From an uncultured Collinsella sp. (lineage in GTDB: Bacteria > Actinomycetota > Coriobacteriia > Coriobacteriales > Coriobacteriaceae): a stretch of DNA of 17,634 nucleotides. The stretch lies in the NCBI GenBank assembly GCA_900555515.1, contig USLO01000017.1, positions 1 through 17,634 of the forward strand. Reading direction: 5' to 3'. Shown in pieces: positions 1 through 6,779 of this stretch (position 1 is the stretch's first letter; the number at the start of each line of letters is the position of its first letter). The notes beneath the pieces were generated by a model. That model searched no databases. It was not told the origin of the DNA and saw only the letters and a list, made by a program, of their open reading frames with translations. The translations under genes were made by a program, and so were the position numbers.

Positions 1-752
1 TCGTTGGCGGCAGACCACACGCCGATGTACTTAAAGCCCTCAAAGTCGATCTTGACGCCGTGGCCCGACTTGCGGCCGCGCAGCGTGAGCGTGGAGCCCG
101 GGGTATCGGTGAACATGATGGCGTCGTTATCGAAGCTGCGGTGCGTGATGGGCAGCACGTCCGAGTTGTCGGGAGCCTTGTAGCTACCCTCGAACGTCAT
201 AAGGCCATCGGGCGTGATGACGGGGGCCTCGTTAGTCCAAGCCTCGGTAAACGCCAGCTCGTAGTCCTCGAACGCCTCGTCCTCGGCACCGGGGGCGGGC
301 ACGTTGAATGCGGGGTGGCCGCCCACCGAGAACGGCAGGTCCACGTCGCCGGTGTTGGTGACGGCAAAGGTCTGCGTGAGGGTGGCGTCGCCGGTCAGGG
401 CATAGGTCATGTTGAGCTTAAAGTGGAACGGGAACGCCTTGAGAGACTCGGGCGTGTCGGTGAGCTCGTAGGTAACGGACGAACCGTCCTCCGACACCCC
501 GACGATCTTGTGCTCGACAATGCGCGCGATGCCGTGGCGCGCCATCTCGCAGGTGCCGGCGGCAGACGTCGCCGTGTTGTTGCGCAGCGATCCCACGATG
601 GGGAACAGGATAGGCGCGTGCTTGCCCCAAAAGGCCGGGTCGCCCTGCCACAGATACTCGTTGCCGTTGAGGGCAAGGCTCGTGAGCTGGGCGCCCATGG
701 AATCGATGGCTGCGGTGAGGTCGCCGCGCTTGATGGTAGTGACGGTGGACAT
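1..752 (-). CDS. LacX/YeaD-type aldose 1-epimerase family protein, 3' end cut by the window
   Basis: About 250 codons are visible and the frame stays open at the window edge, so the C-terminus is missing. The N-terminal half has the pattern of the LacX branch of aldose 1-epimerases: MGAQLTSLALNGNEYLWQGD at 19-38, HAPILFPIVGSLRN at 45-58, RHGIAR at 72-77 with candidate catalytic His73, and GGHPAFNVP at 144-152 with a second conserved His (146). Family knowledge: a cytoplasmic beta-sandwich enzyme that interconverts alpha and beta anomers of hexoses or hexose phosphates; the substrate of LacX-like members is often unknown. The start ATG (750-752) follows a strong Shine-Dalgarno GGAGGAAG at 757-764. 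There is no signal peptide. The family is clear; substrate and the catalytic acid in the missing part cannot be judged. Confidence 0.88.
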   Translation of the reverse strand, partial: MSTVTTIKRGDLTAAIDSMGAQLTSLALNGNEYLWQGDPAFWGKHAPILFPIVGSLRNNTATSAAGTCEMARHGIARIVEHKIVGVSEDGSSVTYELTDTPESLKAFPFHFKLNMTYALTGDATLTQTFAVTNTGDVDLPFSVGGHPAFNVPAPGAEDEAFEDYELAFTEAWTNEAPVITPDGLMTFEGSYKAPDNSDVLPITHRSFDNDAIMFTDTPGSTLTLRGRKSGHGVKIDFEGFKYIGVWSAAN

Positions 753-831
753 ACTACTTCCTCCAAAAGTAAACAACAGTGTCGAGGGTTATTGTCCCAC
801 TCTTGGCGGCGGGGCTGAGCGGCAGGCACAG

Positions 832-1698
832 TTATTGAGCAATAGCGTAGAGGTCAAACCCGCCCTGCGGCGTGCTATCGACCGTGTCGGGCGCCTGTGA
901 ATTAAAACTCACCGGAACCATGCGCTTTGAGGCGCGGTAGCGCGTGCCGTCGGTGGCGACGGGCGGCTCATCCACCGTGAGCTCGTAGTCGCCGGGCTTG
1001 AGCTCTATGCCGTCACCTTCGGAATTGACGTATTGATACTCGTCGATTGCTTGTCCCTTGAGCGTGCGGCCCACGATATGGACGAGCATTTGGCTGTCGC
1101 CGCGCGCGGTATCCCACGTCGCGCCTTCCTTAACCTCGACTGACACATGCACCGAGCGCGTGCGGCTGAGCGATTGCTCGACGGACATCTCGACCTTGGC
1201 GGCGTCTTGGCGCTGCTGCTCAACATGGCCCCAGATGCTGCCGATTGCCGAGCAGGCGATAACGCCGGCCATGAAGGCGATGAGGATGGGGCCGAGCGGG
1301 GAGCGGCGTCCCGCGTCTTCCTCATGAGCCAGGTCGGGGCGATGCGTTGGCGCAGGCGCCTGAGCACCCTGCGCGGGCACGTCGAGAATGCTGAAAGATG
1401 CCGTACTGCCGGGGTCGATGGTGTGGCGCGGTTGCGGGGTCTTTGCCGGCGAGATGGACATGTCAGCTGGCTCACTCAGTGTGGCCGTGGCATCGGCCTT
1501 TGCCTCGTCGGCCTCGGCCTGAGCCCAGGCCCGTTCAAAAGTCAGGGGCTCGGCGGCATCGGAGGCGGCATCCGTCTCGACGGCATCGTTACCGGTCTCG
1601 TCTTCGTCGCTCGACACGTCACGCGACGCGGGCTCGTCCCACTCCTCGTCCGGAGCCTCGCCCTCGCTATACCACCATTCAAAGTTATCGATATCCAT
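832..1698 (-). CDS. Acidic single-pass membrane protein of unknown function
   Basis: 288 aa, no family recognised. Residues 1-75 are very acidic (runs of Asp/Glu, e.g. SSDEDETGNDAVETD), followed by a Pro/Ala/Gln-rich linker to about 130. Arg-Arg at 131-132 precedes one hydrophobic segment (about 134-156, PLGPILIAFMAGVIACSAIG), then a C-terminal domain of roughly 130 residues that looks like beta-strand-rich folded protein (VHVSVEVKEGATWD, LKPGDYELTVDE). By the positive-inside rule the acidic half would be cytoplasmic and the C-terminal domain outside. The start ATG at 1696-1698 is preceded by an AAGGGG-like ribosome site. It lies 79 bp downstream of the epimerase start on the same strand, so its transcript may run into that gene. 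Function is not inferable from sequence alone. Confidence 0.75.
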   Translation of the reverse strand: MDIDNFEWWYSEGEAPDEEWDEPASRDVSSDEDETGNDAVETDAASDAAEPLTFERAWAQAEADEAKADATATLSEPADMSISPAKTPQPRHTIDPGSTASFSILDVPAQGAQAPAPTHRPDLAHEEDAGRRSPLGPILIAFMAGVIACSAIGSIWGHVEQQRQDAAKVEMSVEQSLSRTRSVHVSVEVKEGATWDTARGDSQMLVHIVGRTLKGQAIDEYQYVNSEGDGIELKPGDYELTVDEPPVATDGTRYRASKRMVPVSFNSQAPDTVDSTPQGGFDLYAIAQ

Positions 1699-1774
1699 AC
1701 GGGGCGCCCCTTAGGCCTCGCAAATAAACACTTGTTAGCCTTATACCCGCAGATGGCGCTGGAGCTCGCACGGA

Positions 1775-1805
1775 ATGCGATAAAGGGACTGCTCCTTTGT
1801 CGCAT
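1775..1805. repeat. Degenerate copy of the 31-bp TGTGACAAAGGGAC palindrome
   Basis: ATGCGATAAAGGG and CCTTTGTCGCAT form the arms around a short centre. It has the same layout as the near-perfect copies at 7794-7824 and 12734-12764 but with CG for TG in the outer positions and one arm mismatch. Confidence 0.7.
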
Positions 1806-1810
1806 CGAAG

Positions 1811-1873
1811 TTGCGGTGGAATAGTTCCTGTTTGCACGCCCACTCGAGCTATTTAGGGACTATTTCACCGCAA
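1811..1873. repeat. 19-bp imperfect inverted repeat directly 3' of the MerR gene
   Basis: TTGCGGTGGAATAGTTCCT (1811-1829) and AGGGACTATTTCACCGCAA (1855-1873) pair at 17 of 19 positions across a 25-nt loop. The right arm ends one base before the stop codon of the MerR gene. There is no T-run after the stem on the minus strand, so it resembles a mobile palindrome more than a classic intrinsic terminator, though it could still stop or stabilise the MerR mRNA 3' end. Confidence 0.7.
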
Positions 1874-1874
1874 G

Positions 1875-2741
1875 TTATTTGAGGGCGACGGGGATTTGGA
1901 TACAGCAGAAGTCCTCTTGGTGAGACTCGTCGTAGCTCGTGGTGTCCAGGTAGCAAAAATCGAAAGCATTGCCGATGGGCTGGAGCGCGTGCCTGTCCAT
2001 GCAGGCCACGATGGCGCGGATACCCTCGGGCTCGTACGGCATGCCCCAGCGACTCATGCACAGGTACGTGCCCTCGGGCAGCACCTCGACGCCAATCTCC
2101 GCCAGCTCGGCAGGATCGCTCGGCAGTATTTCCTCGGCACCACGCGGCAACACGGCAAAGGAACCGGCACCGGCGATGGGGTCGTCGGAATGCAGCGCCT
2201 CGCGACGCAGCATGGCGCCCCAACCGCGCATGGGGCGTGTGCCCGTGAGCGCACGCATGCGCAGAATCGCCCGCATGAGCGTGGGGTGCAGCATCGAGCG
2301 GCCACGCTCGATATCGCTCGGGAACTCCTCAAAGACCACGTAGCGGCGCTCGAATTGCTTGAGCTCCGGTTTGCCCTCGCGCTCGCGCCAATAGACCGCC
2401 TCGTCGTAAAAACTCAGCCGCTCCTGCACGCTCGCGCGCTCGGCTTTGAGCCCGGCAATCTGCTCGTCGAGCGCCTGCACCCGCGAGCGCAGGTGATCGG
2501 TCATCTCTCCAATGTCGAACGTCGAGGTCAGGCGATCGATCTCATCGAGTTCCAGTCCCAAGTCGCGCAGCATGCAGATCAGACGCATGAGCGGGATCTG
2601 CGTGGGCGAATAGAAACGGTAGCCTTTTTCGTTAACCACGGCGGGTTTAAACAGACCGATCTTGTCGTAGTAGATGAGCGTTTGGCGCGAAACGTTAAAC
2701 AAGCTCGCCATCTCGCTAATCGCATACATACCCGTCTGCAT
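1875..2741 (-). CDS. MerR-family transcription regulator with GyrI-like effector-binding domain
   Basis: 288 aa. Residues 6-70 are a MerR winged helix (YAISEMASLFNVSRQTLIYY, DKIGLFKPA, GYRFYSPTQIPLMRLICMLRDLG). Residues about 80-112 form the usual dimer coiled coil, and about 130-288 resemble the BmrR/GyrI-like small-molecule domain, ending in a YLDTTSYDE...QEDFCCIQIPV segment. Such proteins bind between over-spaced -35 and -10 boxes and untwist the promoter when the ligand binds. The ATG at 2739-2741 is chosen because TCCTCC (2745-2750) gives a GGAGGA site. An upstream start at 2807 would encode the ubiX terminator hairpin. It is the last gene of the ubiD locus and the obvious candidate to bind the dyads at 6625-6643 and 7764-7782. 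Ligand (a phenolic acid?) is inference. Confidence 0.88.
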   Translation of the reverse strand: MQTGMYAISEMASLFNVSRQTLIYYDKIGLFKPAVVNEKGYRFYSPTQIPLMRLICMLRDLGLELDEIDRLTSTFDIGEMTDHLRSRVQALDEQIAGLKAERASVQERLSFYDEAVYWREREGKPELKQFERRYVVFEEFPSDIERGRSMLHPTLMRAILRMRALTGTRPMRGWGAMLRREALHSDDPIAGAGSFAVLPRGAEEILPSDPAELAEIGVEVLPEGTYLCMSRWGMPYEPEGIRAIVACMDRHALQPIGNAFDFCYLDTTSYDESHQEDFCCIQIPVALK

Positions 2742-2767
2742 AGGTCCTCCCGACACACCCTTTGACA

Positions 2768-2801
2768 CGAAAAGCCCGCCGCCCACAGGGGCAGCGGGCT
2801 C
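2768..2801 (-). terminator. Intrinsic terminator after ubiX
   Basis: On the minus strand a 12-nt arm (complement of 2789-2800) pairs with 2773-2784 at 11 of 12 positions around a 4-nt loop, followed by TTTT (2770-2773). It lies 30-60 nt past the ubiX stop and before the MerR start, so the MerR gene probably has its own promoter or depends on read-through. Confidence 0.8.
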
Positions 2802-2832
2802 AAACACTACTCGTATCCTACCCTAAAGATGC

Positions 2833-3411
2833 CTATGACCAGCGCTTATAGTTGGCGCACGACACGCCGACGGCCTCGAGTGCCTTGGCGGCGATGTGAT
2901 GCACCGCCTCATCGAGCGTGGCGGGGCCGTTGTAAAACGTGAGCATGGGCGGCATGAGCATGACGCCCGGCACGCGCGCCAGGCGTGCCATGTTGTCGAC
3001 ATGGATCGCACTGAAGGGCGTCTCGCGCACCATAAGCACCAGGCGGCGCTGCTCTTTCATCTGCACATCGGCCGCACGCAGCAACAGGTTTTCGCTGTAG
3101 CCGCTCGCGATGCCGGCGAGCGTCTTCATGGAGCAGGGAGCCACGATCATGCCGTCGACCGGATAGGTGCCGCTTGCGATGGCAGCGCCAATGTTCTTGT
3201 TGTCGTAGACCACATCGGCATAGCACGCAAACTCGTCGAGCGTCATGCCGAGCTCCTGCTCGATGGTGATCTCTCCCCCGCGCGTGACGACAAGCGCCGA
3301 CTCAGCGCCGGCCTGGCGCAGGCATTTGAGGCATTCAAGGCCCAGTGCCGCACCGCTGGCGCCAGACACGCCAACGACAATGCGACGGGGACGAACAGAA
3401 GACTCAGGCAT
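2833..3411 (-). CDS. ubiX: Flavin prenyltransferase UbiX (Pad1/LpdB-like)
   Basis: 192 aa, the usual length. UbiX joins a dimethylallyl group from DMAP to FMN to form prenyl-FMN, the cofactor of UbiD enzymes; it is a cytosolic dodecamer. Visible signatures: IVVGVSGASGAALGLECL at 11-28 (FMN phosphate loop GVSGASG 14-20), VAPCSMKTLAGIASG at 90-104, and MVRETPFSAIHVDNM at 127-141 (the RETPFS region near the prenyl-phosphate site). The start ATG at 3409-3411 has AAGGAG at 3417-3422. Only 33 bp separate it from the ubiD stop, so the two are cotranscribed. In lactobacilli and enterobacteria the same pair (subunits B and C) makes up the gallate and hydroxybenzoate decarboxylases. Family assignment is firm. 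Confidence 0.95.
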   Translation of the reverse strand: MPESSVRPRRIVVGVSGASGAALGLECLKCLRQAGAESALVVTRGGEITIEQELGMTLDEFACYADVVYDNKNIGAAIASGTYPVDGMIVAPCSMKTLAGIASGYSENLLLRAADVQMKEQRRLVLMVRETPFSAIHVDNMARLARVPGVMLMPPMLTFYNGPATLDEAVHHIAAKALEAVGVSCANYKRWS

Positions 3412-3444
3412 GACAACTCCTTAACTACTTGGTAGGGCTACTTA

Positions 3445-4932
3445 CTAGAAGGCGAGCTCGGCGGCCCACTTGTCCTTGTCGATCTCCATGAACTGCGAGC
3501 GGATGAAGTTCTTCTTGAGGTTAAACGGAACCGTGCAGTCGAAGATGGCCTTGCAGGCGATACCGTGCTCGCGGATCGAAGGATCGAACGCGGGGTCGTT
3601 GGACGGATCGAGCACGTGGCAGTGGCAACCGGGGATGGTGATGAGGTCCACGTCGGCCTGGAAGCGTGTGGTCATGGCCCACATCACGTCGCTCATATCG
3701 AAGATGTCGACATCCTCGTCGACAAGGATGACGTGCTTGAGCTCGGAGAACGCCGAGAAGGCGAGCATGGCGGCGTTGCGCTGACGGCCCTCGTCATTTT
3801 TGCTCGACTTCTTGAACTGCATGATGGCAACGAACTTGCCGCCACCGCAGGGAGCGGCGTGAACGTTGAGCAGGCGGCCCGGGATAGCGGTCTCGACCAT
3901 CTTGTAGATGGAGGCCTCGGTGGGGATACCGGCCATGGACACGTGCTCGTGCGAAGGGCCGATGCAGCTCTCCATAATGGGGTTGACGCGCGTGGTGACG
4001 GCGGTGATCTTGATCACCGGGCAGACCTTGGCGCCACCGGTGTAGCCGGGGAACTCGGGCATGGCGTAGCCGTGGCCGTTGACATCCTCGTTGATGGTCT
4101 CGTCGTGCATGAGGTAGCCCTCGAGCACGTACTCGGCATTGGCAATGCACTTCTGCGGAACGGTGACGCAGTCGGCAAGCTCGACGGCGCGGCCGCGCAG
4201 GGCGCCGGCGATCTGCAGCTCGTTGAAGCCGAGCGGCGTGGTGGGAGCCTCGAAGCCGCAGCACATGTACACGGCGGGGTCCAGGCCGATGGAGATGGAG
4301 ATGGGCATATCCTCGCCGCGCTGGCAGTACTCGTCAAAGAACGCACCCAGGTGACGGCTGCCCGGGGTGATCCACATGGCGAGCTTGTCCTTGTCGACGC
4401 AGGAGAAGCGGTGGATGGTTACGTCGGACTGGGTGCCATCGGGGCTCGTGCCATAGGCGAGGCCCATGGTGATGTAGGGGCCGCCGTCAACGGGCGTGTT
4501 GGTGGGAGCGGGAACGATCTTGCGCAGGTCAAAGCCCTCGTCGGTCGCCTTGTACACGACCTCCTGGCAGTCGACGTGCTTGCCCTCGGCGATCTGCTCG
4601 GGGGCGATCAGGTTCTCGAAGCGCTTGCCGATCTCGAGGCCCAGGTGCTCCTCGTCCAGGTCGAGCAGGGCGGCAACGCGCTTGCGGCTGGCAAGCATAC
4701 CGATGCAGACCTTGGCGTCGTCAAAGCCCTTGACGTTGTTGAAGACCATCGCCGGACCCTCTTTGGTCGGGCGCATGACGGTGCCGCCAGCACCGACGTG
4801 ACGGTAGACGCCCGAGACCTCGGCATCGGGATCGACCTGGGTGTCGGTCTCGAGCAGCTGGCCCGGCATCTCACGCAAAAAGTCGAGCGCGGAACGCAGG
4901 TCGTGGATCTGGGAAGCATCGGTAGTGGACAT
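3445..4932 (-). CDS. UbiD-family prenyl-FMN-dependent decarboxylase, gallate/hydroxyaryl-acid (LpdC) type
   Basis: 495 aa. It follows the LpdC (Lactiplantibacillus gallate decarboxylase subunit C) pattern along its whole length: DPDAEVSGVYRHVGAGGTV (34-52), EGPAMVFNNVKGF (58-70), PAPTNTPVDGGPYIT (141-155), SDVTIHR (169-175; Arg175 corresponds to the conserved UbiD arginine), AEYVLEGYL (266-274, acidic pair E267/E271), MPEFPGYTGG (291-300), EHVSMAGIPTEASIYKMV (329-346), VDEDVDIFDMSDVMW (404-418) and TRFQAD (422-427). Expected reaction: decarboxylation of a phenolic acid such as gallate to pyrogallol, or protocatechuate to catechol; substrate within the clade cannot be read off. The start at 4930-4932 follows AAAGGAGT (4938-4945); an earlier in-frame start at 5028 would add 32 low-complexity residues with no ribosome site. 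Cotranscribed with the permease and ubiX. Confidence 0.92.
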   Translation of the reverse strand: MSTTDASQIHDLRSALDFLREMPGQLLETDTQVDPDAEVSGVYRHVGAGGTVMRPTKEGPAMVFNNVKGFDDAKVCIGMLASRKRVAALLDLDEEHLGLEIGKRFENLIAPEQIAEGKHVDCQEVVYKATDEGFDLRKIVPAPTNTPVDGGPYITMGLAYGTSPDGTQSDVTIHRFSCVDKDKLAMWITPGSRHLGAFFDEYCQRGEDMPISISIGLDPAVYMCCGFEAPTTPLGFNELQIAGALRGRAVELADCVTVPQKCIANAEYVLEGYLMHDETINEDVNGHGYAMPEFPGYTGGAKVCPVIKITAVTTRVNPIMESCIGPSHEHVSMAGIPTEASIYKMVETAIPGRLLNVHAAPCGGGKFVAIMQFKKSSKNDEGRQRNAAMLAFSAFSELKHVILVDEDVDIFDMSDVMWAMTTRFQADVDLITIPGCHCHVLDPSNDPAFDPSIREHGIACKAIFDCTVPFNLKKNFIRSQFMEIDKDKWAAELAF

Positions 4933-4937
4933 GGCGT

Positions 4938-5074
4938 ACTCCTTTCGGGAGAGTGTCCGGCGACGGGGTGCCGCCGGACGGGGTAACGTAATGGGGCCGC
5001 GGCGCTCACAAATGGAGCGCTCGACCACTCGAAGTTCAAGCGCTTGGCTGCTTACAGCCGGGGCGCTCGACCGC
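4938..5074 (-). promoter_or_regulatory. 142-bp permease-ubiD intercistronic leader with an 8-bp hairpin before the ubiD ribosome site
   Basis: GTCCGGCG (4955-4962) and CGCCGGAC (4972-4979) form a perfect 8-bp stem with a 9-nt loop about 10 nt upstream of the ubiD Shine-Dalgarno. There is no T-run, so it is not an intrinsic terminator; it could protect or process the mRNA and raise ubiD output relative to the permease. Two AGCGCT boxes (5016-5021, 5039-5044) and a 10-bp direct repeat GCGCTCGACC (5018-5027, 5063-5072) also lie here. No promoter is evident. Confidence 0.4.
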
Positions 5075-6532
5075 TTACATCAGGCCAAAGAGGTGGAACC
5101 AGGCGGCCTCGACCAGCACGACGACAAAGACGACCGCGGTGAGGGGGATGCCCATGCGCATAGCCTCTTTGGAGGTGTAGCCGCCGGCGTCCTTGCCTTC
5201 GCCGATAAGGATCGGCAGGTTATGGAACGGCAGGATGTAGTGGATGTTGATGGACGTGAAGACGATGAGCGCCACGGCGAGTGGGCTCACGCTGGAGCCG
5301 GCGGCAAAGCTGATAAATGCCGGCACGCACACGCCGAGCACGGCCATGACCGAGCCCATGAACATGTGGATGATCATGGAAAGCGCGGCGACGAGCAGGG
5401 CGAACAGGAAGATGTTCTCAGGCACGGAGCTGGGGAGCACGACGTCGGCGATCCAGGCGTTCATGCCGGTGGCACCGCCCACGGAGCCCACGGCCATGGC
5501 GGCCGTCAGGAACATGAGGGACTTGATGTCGACAGCGTTCCAGCTGGCGGGAGTGAGGACTTCGCCGATGATGGGCATGGCGAGAGCAACGCCAATGGCC
5601 AGGGTGACCCAGCCGATATAGTCGCCCGAGACGGTGAGCCACAGCGCGATGGCGATGACAAGCCACACGATGGTGCGGATCTCCTTGACGGAGAGCTTGC
5701 CGAGCGCGGCCTGCTTGGCCACGATCTGCTCGCGATCGTAGACGAGCTCCTTGCTGGGCTTAAAGAGGAAAAGGCCCAGGAACAGGGTGCACAGCAGCGC
5801 AACCAGCATAGGCACGCTCATGTACAGGAACCAGTCGACGAAGGACGGGCTCATGCCGCCGGCCTCGGCACTGTACTGCGCAACGAGCGGGTTAAGCGTG
5901 GAGTCGCCCGTCAGGAAGAACATGGAACCCGGGGCGGCAGCGGCAAACACGAGGAAGCCGAGCTTGCCCTTGTCGTCGTCACCGTAGCCGGCGGACTCGG
6001 CGATGACCGAGACGACGGCGAGGATGAGGAAGGCGCGGGGGAACGGATGCGGGATCAGCAGCGACAGCACAAAGGTGAGCGCGAAGATCGAGATGATGAG
6101 CGACTTGGCGTCGCGCACGAACTTGAGCATGAACGCGTAGGCGATGCGCTCGCCCAGGCCCGACTCCTTGACCGCGCTGGCGATGAGGTAGGCGCCGATG
6201 ACGAGCCACATGGTGGCCTTGGTCCACGAGCTAAACGTGGAGGCGACCGTCGCCGAGATGCTCGCGGCGCCCGTGTCGTCCACGCACACCTTGAACAGGA
6301 CGAGCAGTGCGCAGTAGAGCAGGCCCACAAAGCCCGGCTGTGCCACGCCGCATGCCCAGAACACCACCGTGGCGAGCGTCAGTGCCAGACAGGTCTGACC
6401 GCCGACCGTGAGCTCGACCGTCGAGCTCAGCTCCGCCAAAGGAAGAAACTTCACCAGCAAAAAGACAACGATACCCAGCACAAAGCCAATTTCGCGCTTG
6501 GTGATCTTAAACGCCTTCTTTTCCGCTTCCAT
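5075..6532 (-). CDS. DASS/SLC13-type anion permease, likely phenolic-acid uptake
   Basis: 485 aa, strongly hydrophobic with about 12-13 membrane segments, the size of bacterial DASS (divalent anion:Na+ symporter) proteins. Matching features: an N-terminal KREIGFVLGIVVFLLVKFLP start, FSSWTKATMWLVIGAYLIASAVKESGLGERIAY (a typical SLC13 block where a substrate/cation loop begins), LLIPHPFPRAFLILAVV, and a second half with IKSLMFLTAAMAVG, LGVCVPAFISFAAG and HYILPFHNLPILIGEG. In L. plantarum a gallate permease of the anion-permease kind sits beside lpdC, so uptake of the decarboxylase substrate is a reasonable inference; a dicarboxylate carrier is the alternative. The start at 6530-6532 has AAAGGTGGGG just upstream. 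It is the first gene of the permease-ubiD-ubiX operon. Confidence 0.85.
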   Translation of the reverse strand: MEAEKKAFKITKREIGFVLGIVVFLLVKFLPLAELSSTVELTVGGQTCLALTLATVVFWACGVAQPGFVGLLYCALLVLFKVCVDDTGAASISATVASTFSSWTKATMWLVIGAYLIASAVKESGLGERIAYAFMLKFVRDAKSLIISIFALTFVLSLLIPHPFPRAFLILAVVSVIAESAGYGDDDKGKLGFLVFAAAAPGSMFFLTGDSTLNPLVAQYSAEAGGMSPSFVDWFLYMSVPMLVALLCTLFLGLFLFKPSKELVYDREQIVAKQAALGKLSVKEIRTIVWLVIAIALWLTVSGDYIGWVTLAIGVALAMPIIGEVLTPASWNAVDIKSLMFLTAAMAVGSVGGATGMNAWIADVVLPSSVPENIFLFALLVAALSMIIHMFMGSVMAVLGVCVPAFISFAAGSSVSPLAVALIVFTSINIHYILPFHNLPILIGEGKDAGGYTSKEAMRMGIPLTAVVFVVVLVEAAWFHLFGLM

Positions 6533-6584
6533 CTCCCCACCTTTCTTGTTGGGGGCGCTCCGAATTCGCAGCCATGTTGCCGCT

Positions 6585-6617
6585 TAAAAAGGGGCGCCCG
6601 TTATCGGACACCCCTTA
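6585..6617 (-). terminator. Intrinsic terminator overlapping the permease promoter
   Basis: On the minus strand AAGGGGTGTCC (complement of 6606-6616) pairs with GGGCGCCCCTT (complement of 6589-6599), an 11-bp stem with two G-U pairs and a 6-nt loop, followed by TTTTT (6586-6590). It would stop read-through from the fusion gene. A transcript starting about 6610 would lack most of the left arm and escape it. Confidence 0.65.
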
Positions 6618-6647
6618 CGTTGCGCTGTGTTGCGGCAATACAGTCAA
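6617..6647 (-). promoter_or_regulatory. MerR-type promoter of the permease-ubiD-ubiX operon with 19-bp dyad
   Basis: On the minus strand -35 TTGACT (6642-6647), 19-bp spacer, -10 CAACGT (6617-6622). The over-long 19-bp spacer is typical of MerR-activated promoters and holds the dyad CTGTGTTGCGGCAATACAG (plus-strand 6625-6643), which is symmetric at 8 of 9 pairs around a single centre base. The same dyad (16 of 19 identical) lies upstream of the fusion gene. The -10 box is weak, as expected for an activator-dependent promoter. The site is visible; regulator identity and start point are inferred. Confidence 0.6.
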
Positions 6648-6681
6648 GCGGATTTTTTGGATGAGAAGCGATTCCCTAGAC

Positions 6682-6748
6682 AAAAACCGTCACAACATTC
6701 GACGCTTTTCCTCGTTTTCGAGATTTTCGCCGAATGTTGTGACGGTTT
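6682..6748 (-). terminator. Long hairpin with 18-bp perfect stem, probable terminator of the fusion gene
   Basis: AAACCGTCACAACATTCG (6684-6701) and its exact complement at 6731-6748 enclose 29 nt that contain a small CTCG-TTTT-CGAG hairpin. On the minus strand the stem ends in TTTTT (6682-6686). It lies 25 nt past the fusion stop codon. The long perfect stem also resembles a mobile palindrome. Confidence 0.65.
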
Positions 6749-6750
6749 GG

Positions 6751-6779
6751 ATGTGGCAAAGGGACTGTCTTTTTTACAT
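6751..6779. repeat. Decayed 29-bp copy of the TGTGACAAAGGGAC palindrome, overlapping a stop codon
   Basis: ATGTGGCAAAGGGACTGTC then TTTTTTACAT. It matches the 31-bp family but has lost two bases and acquired T substitutions in the right arm. The TAA stop of the fusion gene (6774-6776) and its last codon lie inside it. Confidence 0.65.

Noticed and set aside
2742..2807. Longer MerR frame starting at 2807
   Set aside because: The extra 22 residues would be encoded by the ubiX terminator hairpin, and a good ribosome site precedes the ATG at 2741.
4933..5028. Longer ubiD frame starting at 5028
   Set aside because: Arg/Pro-rich extension without a ribosome site, covering the leader hairpin; UbiD relatives start near 4932.
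3565..6664. Long open frames on the plus strand opposite ubiD and the permease
   Set aside because: Shadow frames of high-GC genes: low-complexity, His/Gly/Asp-rich, with no family pattern.
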